A stretch of 64,000 nucleotides of DNA. Source: Peredibacter starrii. GTDB taxonomy: Bacteria > Bdellovibrionota > Bacteriovoracia > Bacteriovoracales > Bacteriovoracaceae. Positions 10,201-18,636 of the stretch are shown here, piece after piece. Each line of letters begins with the position of its first letter. Position 1 is the stretch's first letter. The position numbers and the translations under genes were made by a program. A model generated the notes under the pieces. The model made no database searches. It was not told the DNA's origin and was given only the letters and a program-made list of their open reading frames with translations. The DNA is taken from assembly GCF_034259205.1 (NCBI RefSeq), contig NZ_CP139487.1, positions 2,852,001 through 2,916,000 on the forward strand, given 5' to 3'.

Positions 10201-12711
10201 GCCGGCAAATGTATTGAGCTGATCCACCATGGTGTTGATGGTATTTTTAAGTTCAAGGATCTCGCCTTTAGCATCTACGGTGATTTTTTGTGATAAGTCA
10301 CCTTTCGCTACCGCAGTTGTTACTTTTGCGATGTTACGTACCTGGTTAGTAAGGTTACCCGCCAGAACGTTCACGTTATCAGTCAGATCTTTCCAGGTAC
10401 CAGACACACCTTTTACATCTGCCTGACCACCAAGACGTCCTTCGGTACCCACTTCCTTCGCCACTCGAGTTACCTCGGCAGCAAACGAGTTAAGCTGATC
10501 CACCATTACGTTGATGGTATTTTTCAATTCGTAAATTTCGCCTTTGGCATCTACTGTGATCTTTTGTGATAAGTCACCTTGAGCAACCGCAGTCGTCACC
10601 TTCGCGATGTTACGTACCTGGTTGGTAAGGTTTGATGCAAGTGAGTTCACGTTATCAGTTAGATCTTTCCAAGTACCAGACACGCCTTTTACTTCGGCCT
10701 GACCACCTAACTTACCTTCCGACCCCACTTCTTTCGCCACACGAGTTACCTCGCCGGCGAATGTATTGAGCTGATCCACCATGGTATTGATGGTGTTTTT
10801 AAGTTCTAAGATTTCACCTTTTGCATCTACGGTAATCTTTTGAGACAAGTCACCTTTAGCTACCGCCGTTGTCACCTTCGCAATGTTACGTACCTGATCG
10901 GTAAGGTTTCCAGCTAGACCATTCACATTATCAGTTAGATCTTTCCATGTACCAGACACACCTTTTACATCGGCTTGTCCGCCAAGTTTTCCTTCGGTAC
11001 CCACTTCTTTCGCCACACGAGTCACCTCGGCCGCAAATGAGTTCAGCTGATCCACCATGACGTTAATGGTATTCTTAAGTTCGAAGATTTCACCCTTAGC
11101 ATCTACCGTAATCTTTTGAGACAAGTCACCGTTAGCAACCGCGGTTGTCACTTTCGCGATGTTACGTACTTGGTCAGTTAAGTTACCAGCGAGAACGTTC
11201 ACATTATCAGTCAGGTCTTTCCATGTACCAGAAACACCTTTCACTTCGGCCTGTCCACCCAGTTTTCCTTCTGTCCCCACTTCTTTAGCCACACGAGTTA
11301 CCTCTGCCGCAAATGAGTTCAGCTGATCCACCATGATGTTGATGGTATTTTTTAGTTCTAAGATTTCACCCTTAGCATCTACTGTAATCTTCTGAGAAAG
11401 GTCACCTTTCGCAACCGCCGTTGTTACCTTCGCGATGTTACGTACTTGTGCAGTTAGGTTTCCTGCTAGACCATTCACGTTGTCGGTCAAATCTTTCCAA
11501 GTACCACTCACACCTTTTACATCCGCCTGGCCACCCAGCTTACCTTCACTACCTACTTCTTTCGCCACACGAGTAACCTCGGCAGAGAATGAACGAAGTG
11601 TGTCCACCATGGTGTTGATGGTATTTTTAAGTTCAAGAATCTCACCTCGGGCATCTACGGTAATTTTCTGTGACAAGTCACCGTTTGCAACCGCCGTTGT
11701 TACTTTGGCGATGTTACGTACCTGAGCTGTTAGATTGTTCGCCAGACCATTCACATTATCAGTTAGATCTTTCCATGTACCGGACACACCTTTTACATCT
11801 GCCTGACCACCAAGACGGCCTTCTGTACCCACTTCTTTTGCCACACGAGTAACCTCGGCCGCAAAAGATGAAAGTTGATCCACCATGACGTTGATGGTTG
11901 TTTTTAGTTCATAAATTTCCCCACGGGCATCTACGGTAATTTTCTGAGAAAGATCACCTTTAGCAACGGCAGTTGTCACCTTTGCAATGTTTCGCACCTG
12001 AGCTGTAAGGTTACCGGCGAGAACGTTCACGTTATCTGTCAGATCTTTCCAGGTTCCAGAAACACCTTTTACTTCGGCCTGACCACCCAGCTTCCCTTCA
12101 GTACCCACCTCTTTCGCCACACGAGTAACCTCGCTCGCGAAAGAGTTCAGCTGGTCCACCATGGTATTTACTGTAATACCAATTCGCGCAAATTCACCTT
12201 TTAGTGGCTGACCTTCGATCTCCATCACCATCTTTTGTGAAAGGTCACCCTTTGCCACCGCTGTAATTACTCTCGCGGCTTCAGTTGTTGGCTGAACCAG
12301 ATCGGTAATTAAGGTGTTAACTGAATCAACACTTGTAGACCATGCTCCTTTAATAGAGCCGATGGTCACACGCTCAGTCATCTTTCCTTCTTTACCAACG
12401 ATGCGACCCACGCGAACAAATTCGTTCGCCATATTATAATTAATTTCATTGATATCATTGAGAACATCGGCGATATCGCCTAGAAGAGTATCGTTCTCCA
12501 TCTCCAGACGCATCGAAAACTCTCCGCTGCGAATGGCCTTAACCATAAGAAGGATTTGCTTTAATTGTTCTCTTTCAGATTCGTCCTGATAAGCACGAGA
12601 AGTACGTCGCACGACTTTAGAAGAGAAATCATCATTACGTTTTCTTGAAACGACAGAAGGAGTAACGTTAACTTTCTTGCTTGATTTTGTACTAGAGGTT
12701 TTCGTTCTCAC
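7243..12711 (-). CDS. Giant multi-HAMP hybrid histidine kinase
   Basis: From the GTG at 12711, which follows AGGAGT at good spacing, the protein is about 1822 residues; an upstream in-frame TTG at 12750 has no such site. It has no membrane segment. One divergent N-terminal HAMP is followed by a degenerate unit beginning [11 protein letters not shown] and eleven 92-residue units beginning [11 protein letters not shown], about 13 HAMP units in all. Then come GAF (about 1230-1370), a coiled coil, HisKA with His about 1440 in [12 protein letters not shown], HATPase ([13 protein letters not shown]) and a C-terminal receiver with Asp about 1745 ([11 protein letters not shown]). The architecture matches fungal group III (Nik1-type) osmosensing kinases and related bacterial soluble kinases. 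The gene is followed by a coupled second kinase, so the two likely form one phosphorelay. Confidence 0.93.
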   Translation of the reverse strand: MRTKTSSTKSSKKVNVTPSVVSRKRNDDFSSKVVRRTSRAYQDESEREQLKQILLMVKAIRSGEFSMRLEMENDTLLGDIADVLNDINEINYNMANEFVRVGRIVGKEGKMTERVTIGSIKGAWSTSVDSVNTLITDLVQPTTEAARVITAVAKGDLSQKMVMEIEGQPLKGEFARIGITVNTMVDQLNSFASEVTRVAKEVGTEGKLGGQAEVKGVSGTWKDLTDNVNVLAGNLTAQVRNIAKVTTAVAKGDLSQKITVDARGEIYELKTTINVMVDQLSSFAAEVTRVAKEVGTEGRLGGQADVKGVSGTWKDLTDNVNGLANNLTAQVRNIAKVTTAVANGDLSQKITVDARGEILELKNTINTMVDTLRSFSAEVTRVAKEVGSEGKLGGQADVKGVSGTWKDLTDNVNGLAGNLTAQVRNIAKVTTAVAKGDLSQKITVDAKGEILELKNTINIMVDQLNSFAAEVTRVAKEVGTEGKLGGQAEVKGVSGTWKDLTDNVNVLAGNLTDQVRNIAKVTTAVANGDLSQKITVDAKGEIFELKNTINVMVDQLNSFAAEVTRVAKEVGTEGKLGGQADVKGVSGTWKDLTDNVNGLAGNLTDQVRNIAKVTTAVAKGDLSQKITVDAKGEILELKNTINTMVDQLNTFAGEVTRVAKEVGSEGKLGGQAEVKGVSGTWKDLTDNVNSLASNLTNQVRNIAKVTTAVAQGDLSQKITVDAKGEIYELKNTINVMVDQLNSFAAEVTRVAKEVGTEGRLGGQADVKGVSGTWKDLTDNVNVLAGNLTNQVRNIAKVTTAVAKGDLSQKITVDAKGEILELKNTINTMVDQLNTFAGEVTRVAKEVGTEGRLGGQAEVKGVSGTWKDLTDNVNSLAGNLTAQVRNIAKVTTAVAQGDLSQKITVDAKGEILELKNTINTMVDQLNSFAAEVTRVAKEVGTEGKLGGQADVKGVSGTWKDLTDNVNFMAGNLTKQVRGIVKVVTAVANGDLNQKFVLEAKGEVAALAETINNMTDTLRTFADQVSTVAREVGIEGKLGAQARVPGVAGTWKDLTDNVNFMASNLTKQVRGIVKVVTAVANGDLNQKFVLEAKGEVAALAETINSMTDTLRTFADQVTTTAREVGIEGKLGGQAKVPGAAGTWKDLTDNVNQLAGNLTTQIRAIAEVSTAVTEGDLTRSITVEAQGEVAALKDNINQMIGNLKDTTDKNHEQDWLKTNLAKFASMMQGQRSISSVAQLIMSELTPLVDAQQGTFFLMDQDNKPEPILSMIASYAFTERKNFQNHYKLRESLVGQCAFEKKKILVNKAPNDYVYVASSLGETKPVNIIVLPILFEGEVKAVIELASIHSFSHNYLNFLDQLVTSIGVVLNMIASSMRTEELLIELKKSNSELEAQAKELEEKAKLLEIKNQEVELASHSVEEKAEQLSLISKYKSEFLANMSHELRTPLNSLLILSKMLSENRETNMTDEQVKFAQTIYSSGCDLLALINEILDLSKVEAGKMPIVPRDVRVPEISEYLEHSFRPVANHKGIGFVIDATDEVKTLVVNTDVTRVQQILKNLLSNAFKFTEHGKVTLKIHQANVKGEQALVFAVTDTGIGIPKEKQSLIFEAFQQADGTTNRKYGGTGLGLTISRQIARLLGGSIEVQSTPGVGSTFTLYLPVHYRGQEGVPIETLPEKVEIIEEAPVLPVNADFNDKKVLVIDDDMRNIFAITVILERRGMEVLYADNGRAGIEKLKENPDVDVILMDIMMPEMGGIEATQEIRTMQEFKDLPIITLTAKAMKGDREKCLEAGATDYITKPVDTDNLLAIMHKWMKKNPSVSLGQ
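9022..12057 (-). repeat. Eleven tandem 276-bp HAMP-coding repeats
   Basis: Each unit encodes 92 residues from [11 protein letters not shown] to about KGVS. Units 1-8 are nearly identical in protein, alternating VLAG, GLAG, SLAG or SLAS variants; units 9 and 10 (FMAG and FMAS types) and 11 diverge. At DNA level the copies differ at many third codon positions although the protein is almost invariant, so selection on protein rather than very recent duplication keeps them alike. Copy number is likely to vary between strains, and assembly collapse is a risk here. Confidence 0.95.
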
Positions 12712-12755
12712 GAATTTTACTCCTAATAATAATTTGAAAAATGATCTCAATTAAT

Positions 12756-12789
12756 TTAAGAACAAATGAGATCTCTTAATTGTTCTTAA
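12756..12789. promoter_or_regulatory. 10-bp inverted repeat between divergent kinase and regulator genes
   Basis: TTAAGAACAA (12756-12765) and TTGTTCTTAA (12780-12789) are perfect inverted copies separated by 14 nt. They lie 45 nt upstream of the GTG of the giant kinase and about 94 nt upstream of the winged-helix gene on the other strand. This fits an operator for either gene or a 5' leader hairpin. No T tract follows, so it is not a terminator. Confidence 0.45.
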
Positions 12790-12882
12790 TTTTGATGACC
12801 GTTTGTATAGATGATTCAAGATTGCGACAAGTAAGAAAAATGACTCGCGAAAAGTTTTTTTGAGAGTGAAAGGAGACTTATT

Positions 12883-13257
12883 TTGCCTACCTCAAGGTTA
12901 CCTTTAGAAATTAAATCGTTCTTAATTGAATACATCGATTCAATTTCTCATCTTGAGGTTCTCTTAATGTTGTTTTCATCACCAGAGAAGAAATGGGACG
13001 CTCAACATGTGAGCAAAGAACTTCGAAGTAATGTGACTGCAGCAACAATTCAATTAGAGGACCTGGAACAAAAAGGACTTATTAAAGTCGATGAGAAGCG
13101 TTTTTTCTTTTATTCACCTAAAGAGCATCACGAATTAATAAAAACACTTTTTATTCTTTATCACGACAAACCAGTGGCGGTCGTTACTTGTATTTACGAC
13201 AAGCCCCAAGACAAATTGAAGAGCTTTGCCAACGCCTTCAAAATCAAAAAGGACTAA
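12883..13257 (+). CDS. Small winged-helix DNA-binding protein
   Basis: A 124-residue protein begins at a TTG preceded by AAAGGAG at about 8 nt. Residues about 20-80 (SHLEVLLMLFSSPEKKWDAQ, then HVSKEL, TIQLEDLEQKGLIKVD, FFFYSP) form a helix-turn-helix plus wing pattern like MarR/IclR-type small regulators; the C-terminal part probably dimerises. It precedes two small membrane proteins, with the next ATG 2 nt after its stop, so it probably controls or senses something for that cluster. The target is unknown. Confidence 0.65.
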   Translation: MPTSRLPLEIKSFLIEYIDSISHLEVLLMLFSSPEKKWDAQHVSKELRSNVTAATIQLEDLEQKGLIKVDEKRFFFYSPKEHHELIKTLFILYHDKPVAVVTCIYDKPQDKLKSFANAFKIKKD

Positions 13258-13258
13258 T

Positions 13259-13516
13259 ATGGCATCGGCGGTTTACATTCTTTGTGCAATTACTAGCTTT
13301 GTTTGTGCGCTTCTTCTTTTCCGGGCCTACAAAGAAAATCGTTTTCGATTGCTCTTTTGGTGTGCGATTGCCTTCACCGGATTTACTCTGAACAACATAC
13401 TTTTATTTCTGGATGAAAAAGTCGTTCATAATATAGATATGTCTACGATCAGAACAATTCCGGGGACGATTGCAATCATACTCATGGTGTATGGTTTAAT
13501 TAAAGAAGAGACTTAG
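13259..13516 (+). CDS. DUF5985-like small membrane protein
   Basis: The start at 13259 gives 85 residues beginning MASAVYILCAITSF. Three hydrophobic segments are visible (about 4-22, 30-50 and 63-80). The pattern with NNILLFLDEKVV between segments 2 and 3 resembles DUF5985 proteins, which usually occur in adjacent pairs, as here. Function is unknown. It sits 2 nt after the winged-helix gene and 9 nt before its partner. Confidence 0.65.
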   Translation: MASAVYILCAITSFVCALLLFRAYKENRFRLLFWCAIAFTGFTLNNILLFLDEKVVHNIDMSTIRTIPGTIAIILMVYGLIKEET

Positions 13517-13524
13517 GAGCCAAT

Positions 13525-13797
13525 ATGCATTTACCACCATATTCATTTTTTTCAGGTGTCATTATGATGGGGACTCTGATGACGGGTCTTTTCTTTTGGA
13601 AGTTTTGGAAAAAGACTTATGACAAACTCTTTCTTTTCTTTTCGTATGCATTCTTCCTTATGTCGTTTGAGAGATTGCTGTTGGGTTACATTGGTGGAGC
13701 AAAAGAAATAAGCCCCCTCATCTACTTAATTCGATTGGGGGCCTACTCATTAATTATTATTGCAATCTATCGTAAGAACCAGGAATCCTCTTCTTAG
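13525..13797 (+). CDS. DUF5985-like small membrane protein, second of pair
   Basis: This 90-residue protein has three predicted membrane helices (about 8-26, 33-52 and 62-82) and the pattern GLFFWKFWKKTYDKLFLFF, SFERLLLGY, YLIRLGAYSLIIIAI, which I associate with DUF5985. A good AGGAG precedes the ATG. Its stop codon overlaps by 4 nt (TTAG) the stop of the convergent L,D-transpeptidase gene. Function is unknown; it is probably made together with the two upstream genes. Confidence 0.65.
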   Translation: MHLPPYSFFSGVIMMGTLMTGLFFWKFWKKTYDKLFLFFSYAFFLMSFERLLLGYIGGAKEISPLIYLIRLGAYSLIIIAIYRKNQESSS

Positions 13798-15197
13798 TAT
13801 TTCTGGAAATACTTTGGCGGATATTTCCCGAAGGTATCGTCAAAGCCCATAAGCTTATAACCGGCCTCAGTATACTGAATGATGCGGTTTGGACGATAGT
13901 CAAAGCGGTAAAGGCCAACTTCTGAATGTGTTCCGTTGCGAGTAAGTTTTTTATTAACGATCTCATACTTAGGAATGTTCTTCAGAGTATCAGTCGCTTT
14001 AGTATAAAACTTTTCAGCGTACTGGTTAGCATTGATAAATCTTGATTTTTGATTTTCCACTAAGTACGGGGCAATCGCCTCATCGATCGTTTTGCCTTTC
14101 GGTACGGCGATAGAACCAGGAATGTTATAGTACTTCACGTCAATGGCCTCAACTACACCATCTTTGTTCCAATCAGTAACGTCAAAGTAATCAAGTACAG
14201 TCACTTTAATCTTGTTCGCGGCCTTTTTAAGATCGGCCGGCATTAGGGCACGAAGCTCCAGAATGTCTGATGAATCCATACGGTGGCAGCCGTGAGACAC
14301 ATAACCACGACGTAAGTACCAAACGTCCATTGGTGAATAGTTTGTGATCGGACCATGGAAGGCCACACCACTCCATTCAATGAGTAGGAACGGGAAACCA
14401 CCAAACTCATCTTTCCATTTATCTGACCACCAACGAGCTTCAATTGATTCAGCTGTTTTAAGATCAGTTGTTTGTTCTTTTGGCTGATCAAATGGACCTT
14501 CAACTGTCGCAGCAATCGGATATACAAAAGTCAGATAGCCAGAATAGCCCGCTCTATCCGAGCTTGCTGTATACAAGTGACCCATGTGCTTTTTGAAAAG
14601 TCTTTGTGAATTTTGCTCAGAAAGAAGCTGTTCAAGTTTAGCATTATCATTAATAACATCTTCAGGTCTTTCATTTGTATCAAATAAGTATTTGAAGTGG
14701 GCCTCAGAGATCAAGTTCTCATACTCATCTTCTTGTTGATTGCTTACATAGTTCTTCTCATTACGCTTATCGAGGTAAATGCCTTCCTGGCCATCCAGGA
14801 TGTGTGAAGAATATTGTTCAGCGATCTTGGCCCAAGCTCGGGTATTAAGAGGCTTGTCTTCGGCCAGTTTGCTAATTTTAACCAGTGGGTGAAATGAGAA
14901 GGCCGGATCAGTAGAAGCATCATTAATCGCCTTCCAGCGCATGAATAATTGGTTAGCGTAAGTATTAATACGACCTTGATTTACATGGGCCGTTACACGG
15001 GCAGTGAGAAGAATTTTAGAAATAGTGATCTCTAACTCATTTCCTTCAAACTTAGGTACGTCACCTAGATAAAGAAACCGGCCAGTCGTAGTGTTTTTCA
15101 TTTTAGGGGTATCTGTACGCTCGTGCGGAATTGGTCCTCTTCTTGACCAAACAGCGTTAGCAGACAAAAGAAGTGCAATCATCAGCAAATGTTTCAT
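13794..15197 (-). CDS. L,D-transpeptidase (YkuD-type) family protein, exported
   Basis: About 467 residues from the ATG at 15197, which follows GGGGTAG; earlier in-frame starts lack a signal-compatible N terminus. A Sec signal peptide (MKHLLMIALLLSANAVWS) leads a long periplasmic protein. The catalytic region carries FHGPITNYSPMD, then GYVSHGCHRMDSSD, matching the His-x-Ser-His-Gly-Cys motif of L,D-transpeptidases, where Cys attacks the peptidoglycan stem peptide. A long N-terminal region of about 200 residues is unassigned. It likely remodels or crosslinks peptidoglycan. The next residue after the catalytic Cys is His rather than the usual Ile/Val. Confidence 0.82.
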   Translation of the reverse strand: MKHLLMIALLLSANAVWSRRGPIPHERTDTPKMKNTTTGRFLYLGDVPKFEGNELEITISKILLTARVTAHVNQGRINTYANQLFMRWKAINDASTDPAFSFHPLVKISKLAEDKPLNTRAWAKIAEQYSSHILDGQEGIYLDKRNEKNYVSNQQEDEYENLISEAHFKYLFDTNERPEDVINDNAKLEQLLSEQNSQRLFKKHMGHLYTASSDRAGYSGYLTFVYPIAATVEGPFDQPKEQTTDLKTAESIEARWWSDKWKDEFGGFPFLLIEWSGVAFHGPITNYSPMDVWYLRRGYVSHGCHRMDSSDILELRALMPADLKKAANKIKVTVLDYFDVTDWNKDGVVEAIDVKYYNIPGSIAVPKGKTIDEAIAPYLVENQKSRFINANQYAEKFYTKATDTLKNIPKYEIVNKKLTRNGTHSEVGLYRFDYRPNRIIQYTEAGYKLMGFDDTFGKYPPKYFQKY

Positions 15198-15269
15198 ATT
15201 TACTACCCCAATGTTTGAGCGGTTAAATTCAATATTGATGCCAAACCAGCTCAAAATTAGAGGGGGAAG

Positions 15270-15292
15270 AGGTGTCTAAACTTTAGACACCT
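15270..15292. promoter_or_regulatory. Perfect 23-nt palindrome, operator-like
   Basis: AGGTGTCTAAA (15270-15280), a central C, and TTTAGACACCT (15282-15292) form a perfect palindrome. It sits between the divergent L,D-transpeptidase (start 15197) and the FMN-binding protein (start 15391). It is too symmetric to be chance, and no T tract follows, so an operator for a dimeric regulator is the best reading. Which flanking gene it controls is not clear. Confidence 0.6.
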
Positions 15293-15390
15293 GACTGAAG
15301 GAATTACTTTTCCCCCTCTCATGCGGGCCAGAATTCATTCTGAAGCAAAGAGAGTAGAATAAATGGAAGAAAATTAACCAAGGAGTGGTT

Positions 15391-15903
15391 ATGAGTAATA
15401 TGGAAATGGATTTGGAGCGGCTGGCAGGTCTTATCAGCGACATCCAGTTCACTATGCTGACAACAGTTAGTGATGACGGCTCAATTCATAGTCGTCCGAT
15501 GGCAACCCAAAAATTAGACGAAAAAAACTTTGATGGTACGCTCTGGTTTTTCTCAAAGAAAACATCCCATAAAAATCACTGTATCGAGAAAGATCAGCAT
15601 GTGAACCTCGCCTACGCCAATCCTAGTAAGCAGCGCTATGTTTCTGTTTCAGGCAGAGCGAATATCGTCGAGGATCGAAGTAAGATGCAAGAACTCTGGA
15701 CTCCAACTCTAAAGGCGTGGTTTCCGGAAGGTCTTATGGACCCCGAAATCTCTCTGATCAGTGTGAAGATTGAGAGCGCAGAAATATGGGACTCACCATC
15801 CAGTAAAATGGTTCAAATGGTAGGTATGGTGAAATCAGCAGTGACAGGAAAACCTCTTTCTCAAAATGCGACTAAAAGTCAGCATATTGAGATCAGACAC
15901 TAA
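15391..15903 (+). CDS. Pyridoxamine-phosphate-oxidase-like FMN-binding stress protein
   Basis: This 170-residue protein resembles the general stress protein 26 / PPOX-like split-barrel family: FTMLTTVSDDGSIHSRPMATQ, LWFFSKKTSHKNHCI, VNLAYANPSKQRYVSVSG. Such proteins bind flavin and are linked to oxidative stress, but the substrate is usually unknown. The ATG at 15391 follows AAGGAG at ideal spacing; a GTG 6 nt earlier overlaps that site and is unlikely. It is followed 12 nt later by a small stress-type gene. Confidence 0.8.
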   Translation: MSNMEMDLERLAGLISDIQFTMLTTVSDDGSIHSRPMATQKLDEKNFDGTLWFFSKKTSHKNHCIEKDQHVNLAYANPSKQRYVSVSGRANIVEDRSKMQELWTPTLKAWFPEGLMDPEISLISVKIESAEIWDSPSSKMVQMVGMVKSAVTGKPLSQNATKSQHIEIRH

Positions 15904-15915
15904 AGTGAGGTGGTT

Positions 15916-16128
15916 ATGAGTTTTATACAAGAAATGATTGTGAAGTTTCGAGACATGATTAAGCCCAACGAAAAGGGCACTTATCATCCTGAGGCGACTC
16001 GCAAAGAAGATACTTCTCAGCTAATGTCCGATGATGAAAAACTGGATGAGGCCATCGAAGAAAGCTTCCCAGCGAGTGATCCTCCTGGGCATATTTCTAA
16101 GTCTGCCGAGGATCTTCGTCAGTATTAA
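15916..16128 (+). CDS. Small acidic protein with DEAIEESFPASDPPG motif
   Basis: A 70-residue acidic protein starting MSFIQEMIVKF. The C-terminal half contains LDEAIEESFPASDPPGH, a motif common to short uncharacterised proteins in proteobacterial stress operons. There is no signal peptide. It is preceded by a GAGGTGG ribosome site, follows the FMN-binding protein by 12 nt and ends before a strong terminator, so the two form a bicistronic unit. Function is unknown. Confidence 0.7.
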   Translation: MSFIQEMIVKFRDMIKPNEKGTYHPEATRKEDTSQLMSDDEKLDEAIEESFPASDPPGHISKSAEDLRQY

Positions 16129-16164
16129 ATTTACCCTTCTTTTCCAACTATTGGATACCTTGTG

Positions 16165-16190
16165 GCCCCCTCTTGTAGGGGGCTTTTTTT
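16165..16190 (+). terminator. Rho-independent terminator
   Basis: GCCCCC (16165-16170), a 7-nt loop, GGGGGC (16178-16183) and seven T residues. It ends the FMN-protein/small acidic protein operon. Confidence 0.9.
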
Positions 16191-16293
16191 CTCAGATTCC
16201 CCTCTTGACGACCTGTGCGAAATTGCATGAAATAGCGGCCAATTCTACATGAATGAGCCCCGGCCTCTTAGCCGGAAATATTAGAGAGTCAAT

Positions 16294-17274
16294 ATGACAA
16301 CTAAAGGACCTGTTTCTCAATTTATGGATCACCACTACCGTCACTTCAACGCTGCTGCGATGATGGACGCTACTAAAGCTTATGAAGCTCACATCGCTTC
16401 TGGTGGTAAAATGATGGTAACACTTGCAGGAGCTATGTCGACTGCTGAGCTTGGCCTTTCACTTGCTGAAATGATCCGTAACGGAAAAGTACATGCGATC
16501 TCATGTACAGGTGCAAACCTTGAAGAAGATATTTATAACCTTGTCGCTCACGAGCACTATGAGCGCATCCCTGACTGGCGTGCCCTTACAAAAGAAGCTG
16601 AGCAAGATCTTTACGACCGTCACCTTAACCGCGTAACTGATACTTGTATTCCAGAAGAAGCTGCTATGAGAAAAATCTGGGCAGTTATGGCCAACGAATG
16701 GGCAGAAGCAGAAGCGAAAGGCGAACGTTGTTTCCCTCACGAATTCTTCTACCGTGCTCTTCTAAAAGGTAAATTCAAGAACGATTACCAAATCGATCCG
16801 AAAAACTCTTGGATGCTGGCCGCTGCTGAAAAGAACATCCCAATGGTAGTTCCTGGTTGGGAAGATTCAACTCTTGGTAACATGTATGCTTCATTCTGCA
16901 TGCGTGGCGAAGTGAAGAACGTTCACACAGTAAGAACTGGTATCGAATACATGACTTCTCTAGCTGAGTGGTACATGAAAACGGCCGAAACAAGCTCAAT
17001 CGGTTTCTTCCAAATCGGTGGCGGTATCGCTGGTGACTTCCCGATTTGTGTTGTTCCAATGATCCGTCAGGACCTTGAGAAAGATGATATCCGTCTTTGG
17101 GGTTACTTCTGTCAGATTTCTGATTCAACAACTTCATATGGTTCGTACTCAGGTGCGGTACCAAACGAGAAGATCACTTGGGGGAAACTTTCAAAAGAAA
17201 CTCCAAGCTTCATCGTAGAGTCGGATGCGACTATTGTTGCTCCTCTAATGTTCGCCCACATCCTAGGCTGGTAA
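16294..17274 (+). CDS. Deoxyhypusine-synthase-like protein
   Basis: This 326-residue protein matches the deoxyhypusine synthase superfamily: LAGAMSTAELGLSLAEMIR, SCTGANLEEDIYN, NRVTDTCIPEEA, GGGIAGDFPICVVPMI, and ITWGKLS near residue 300, which aligns with the WGK motif holding the catalytic Lys. The eukaryotic and archaeal enzyme transfers aminobutyl from spermidine to eIF5A, which bacteria lack; bacterial homologues are reported to act in polyamine metabolism, for example homospermidine formation. A GAGAGTC ribosome site precedes the ATG. A hairpin CCGGC/GCCGG at 16260-16275 and an 11-codon ORF (16249-16284) lie just upstream and may affect translation. A terminator follows. Confidence 0.85.
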   Translation: MTTKGPVSQFMDHHYRHFNAAAMMDATKAYEAHIASGGKMMVTLAGAMSTAELGLSLAEMIRNGKVHAISCTGANLEEDIYNLVAHEHYERIPDWRALTKEAEQDLYDRHLNRVTDTCIPEEAAMRKIWAVMANEWAEAEAKGERCFPHEFFYRALLKGKFKNDYQIDPKNSWMLAAAEKNIPMVVPGWEDSTLGNMYASFCMRGEVKNVHTVRTGIEYMTSLAEWYMKTAETSSIGFFQIGGGIAGDFPICVVPMIRQDLEKDDIRLWGYFCQISDSTTSYGSYSGAVPNEKITWGKLSKETPSFIVESDATIVAPLMFAHILGW

Positions 17275-17288
17275 ATTTCTAAACAAAC

Positions 17289-17315
17289 ACGGGACCTTCA
17301 TTGGTCCCGTGTTTT
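17289..17315 (+). terminator. Rho-independent terminator
   Basis: ACGGGACC (17289-17296) and GGTCCCGT (17303-17310) form an 8-bp stem with a 6-nt loop followed by GTTTTCT. It ends the deoxyhypusine-synthase-like gene. Confidence 0.8.
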
Positions 17316-17400
17316 CTGATTGGAATTTTGACTAACTGAATCCAATAATTTAGCCCTTAATCGCTTGCTCATCTCCTCTCAAGTCCTGTACCTTAGGAAG

Positions 17401-18636
17401 ATGACTAAATACACAGACGCTTTTATCAAAGAAATGCCAAAGTCCGATTTGCATTTGCACTTGGACGGATCACTGAGAATTCCTTCTCTGATCGAAATGG
17501 CGAAAAAACTAAAAATTAACCTTCCCTCTTTCACTGAAGCTGGTCTTCGCGAGTTGGTGTTCAAAGACACTTACGAAAGTCTTCCAGATTACCTTCACGG
17601 TTTTCAGTACACTTGTTCGGCCCTAAGAGATCTCGAGAACATCGAGCAGGCCTCTTACGAACTTGCGGTCGATAACCAAAATGAAGGTGTGGTTTATATC
17701 GAACCACGTTTTGCTCCTCAGCTTTTAGTGGACGTTGAAAATGGTCTGACCATGGAGACGGTTCTTGAGGCCACGTATAAGGGTCTAGAACGCGCTAAAA
17801 AGGAATACAACAATCGTCCTGAAGTGAAGAACGGCTCTAAGCCAGAATTCCATTACGGGATCATTAGCTGTGCCATGAGAAAGTTCGGCCCTAAAGGCTA
17901 CTCTCCCTTCTACACTCGATTCTTCAAATCGATGGAGTACTCGAGAGAGATGGAAGTTCTTCAGGCCGGTGCTCTTCAGATGGTGAAGGCCGCTGTTAAA
18001 ATCCGCGATGAGAAAGGTATTCCTATCGTTGGTATCGATCTAGCGGGCCAGGAATCTGGTTACCCACCAGGGAAATTCAAGACAGTTTACGATTACGCTC
18101 ATAAGAACTTCATGCACAAGACTGTTCACGCAGGTGAAGCTTACGGTGCAGAAAGTATTTTCCAAGCGATTACTGAGTGTCACGCTGACCGTATCGGTCA
18201 CGGTTACTACTTGTTCGACGAAAATAAGATTGTTGATCCAGCTGTAACGGACAAGAAGAAGTATCTGAATGACCTCATTACTTTCGTTGCTGATAAACGC
18301 ACAACGATTGAAGTGTGTCTGACATCAAACCTTCAAACAAACCCTGAAATCAAGTCGATCAAAGATCACTACTTCAAGGAAATGCTGAAGAACCGTATGT
18401 CGGTAACAATTTGTACTGATAACCGTCTTGTTTCGAATACGACAGTATCTCGCGAGTTCAAACTTGCTCTGGATAACTTTGAAATTCAGCCGAAGCACTT
18501 AAAAGATATCGTTGCTTACGGGTTTAAGAAGAGCTTCTACCCTGGCCAGTACATTGAAAAACGTAACTGGGCGAAGAAAGTGGTTCAGCACTTTGACGAA
18601 GTGGCGAAGAAACACGGAATTATTGATCACGTTTAA
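17401..18636 (+). CDS. Adenosine deaminase family protein
   Basis: A 411-residue amidohydrolase of the adenosine/AMP deaminase family, which hydrolyses an aminopurine using one zinc. Visible metal and catalytic motifs are SDLHLHLDGSLR (HxH) near residue 15, TVHAGEAYG (His and Glu), DRIGHGYYLF and TICTDN, the last replacing the usual TDDP, so substrate may differ from adenosine. It is longer than the usual 330-350 residues, with extra sequence between about residues 130 and 200. The ATG at 17401 has TTAGGAAG just upstream; the in-frame start at 17365 is weaker. It overlaps the ORF6N gene tail to tail by 17 nt. Confidence 0.85.
   Translation: MTKYTDAFIKEMPKSDLHLHLDGSLRIPSLIEMAKKLKINLPSFTEAGLRELVFKDTYESLPDYLHGFQYTCSALRDLENIEQASYELAVDNQNEGVVYIEPRFAPQLLVDVENGLTMETVLEATYKGLERAKKEYNNRPEVKNGSKPEFHYGIISCAMRKFGPKGYSPFYTRFFKSMEYSREMEVLQAGALQMVKAAVKIRDEKGIPIVGIDLAGQESGYPPGKFKTVYDYAHKNFMHKTVHAGEAYGAESIFQAITECHADRIGHGYYLFDENKIVDPAVTDKKKYLNDLITFVADKRTTIEVCLTSNLQTNPEIKSIKDHYFKEMLKNRMSVTICTDNRLVSNTTVSREFKLALDNFEIQPKHLKDIVAYGFKKSFYPGQYIEKRNWAKKVVQHFDEVAKKHGIIDHV

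Noticed and set aside
9180-11852. Series of plus-strand open frames with repeated similar N termini opposite the giant kinase
   Set aside because: They are antisense shadows produced by the 276-bp HAMP repeats; their similarity simply mirrors the repeat, and none has a consistent ribosome site.
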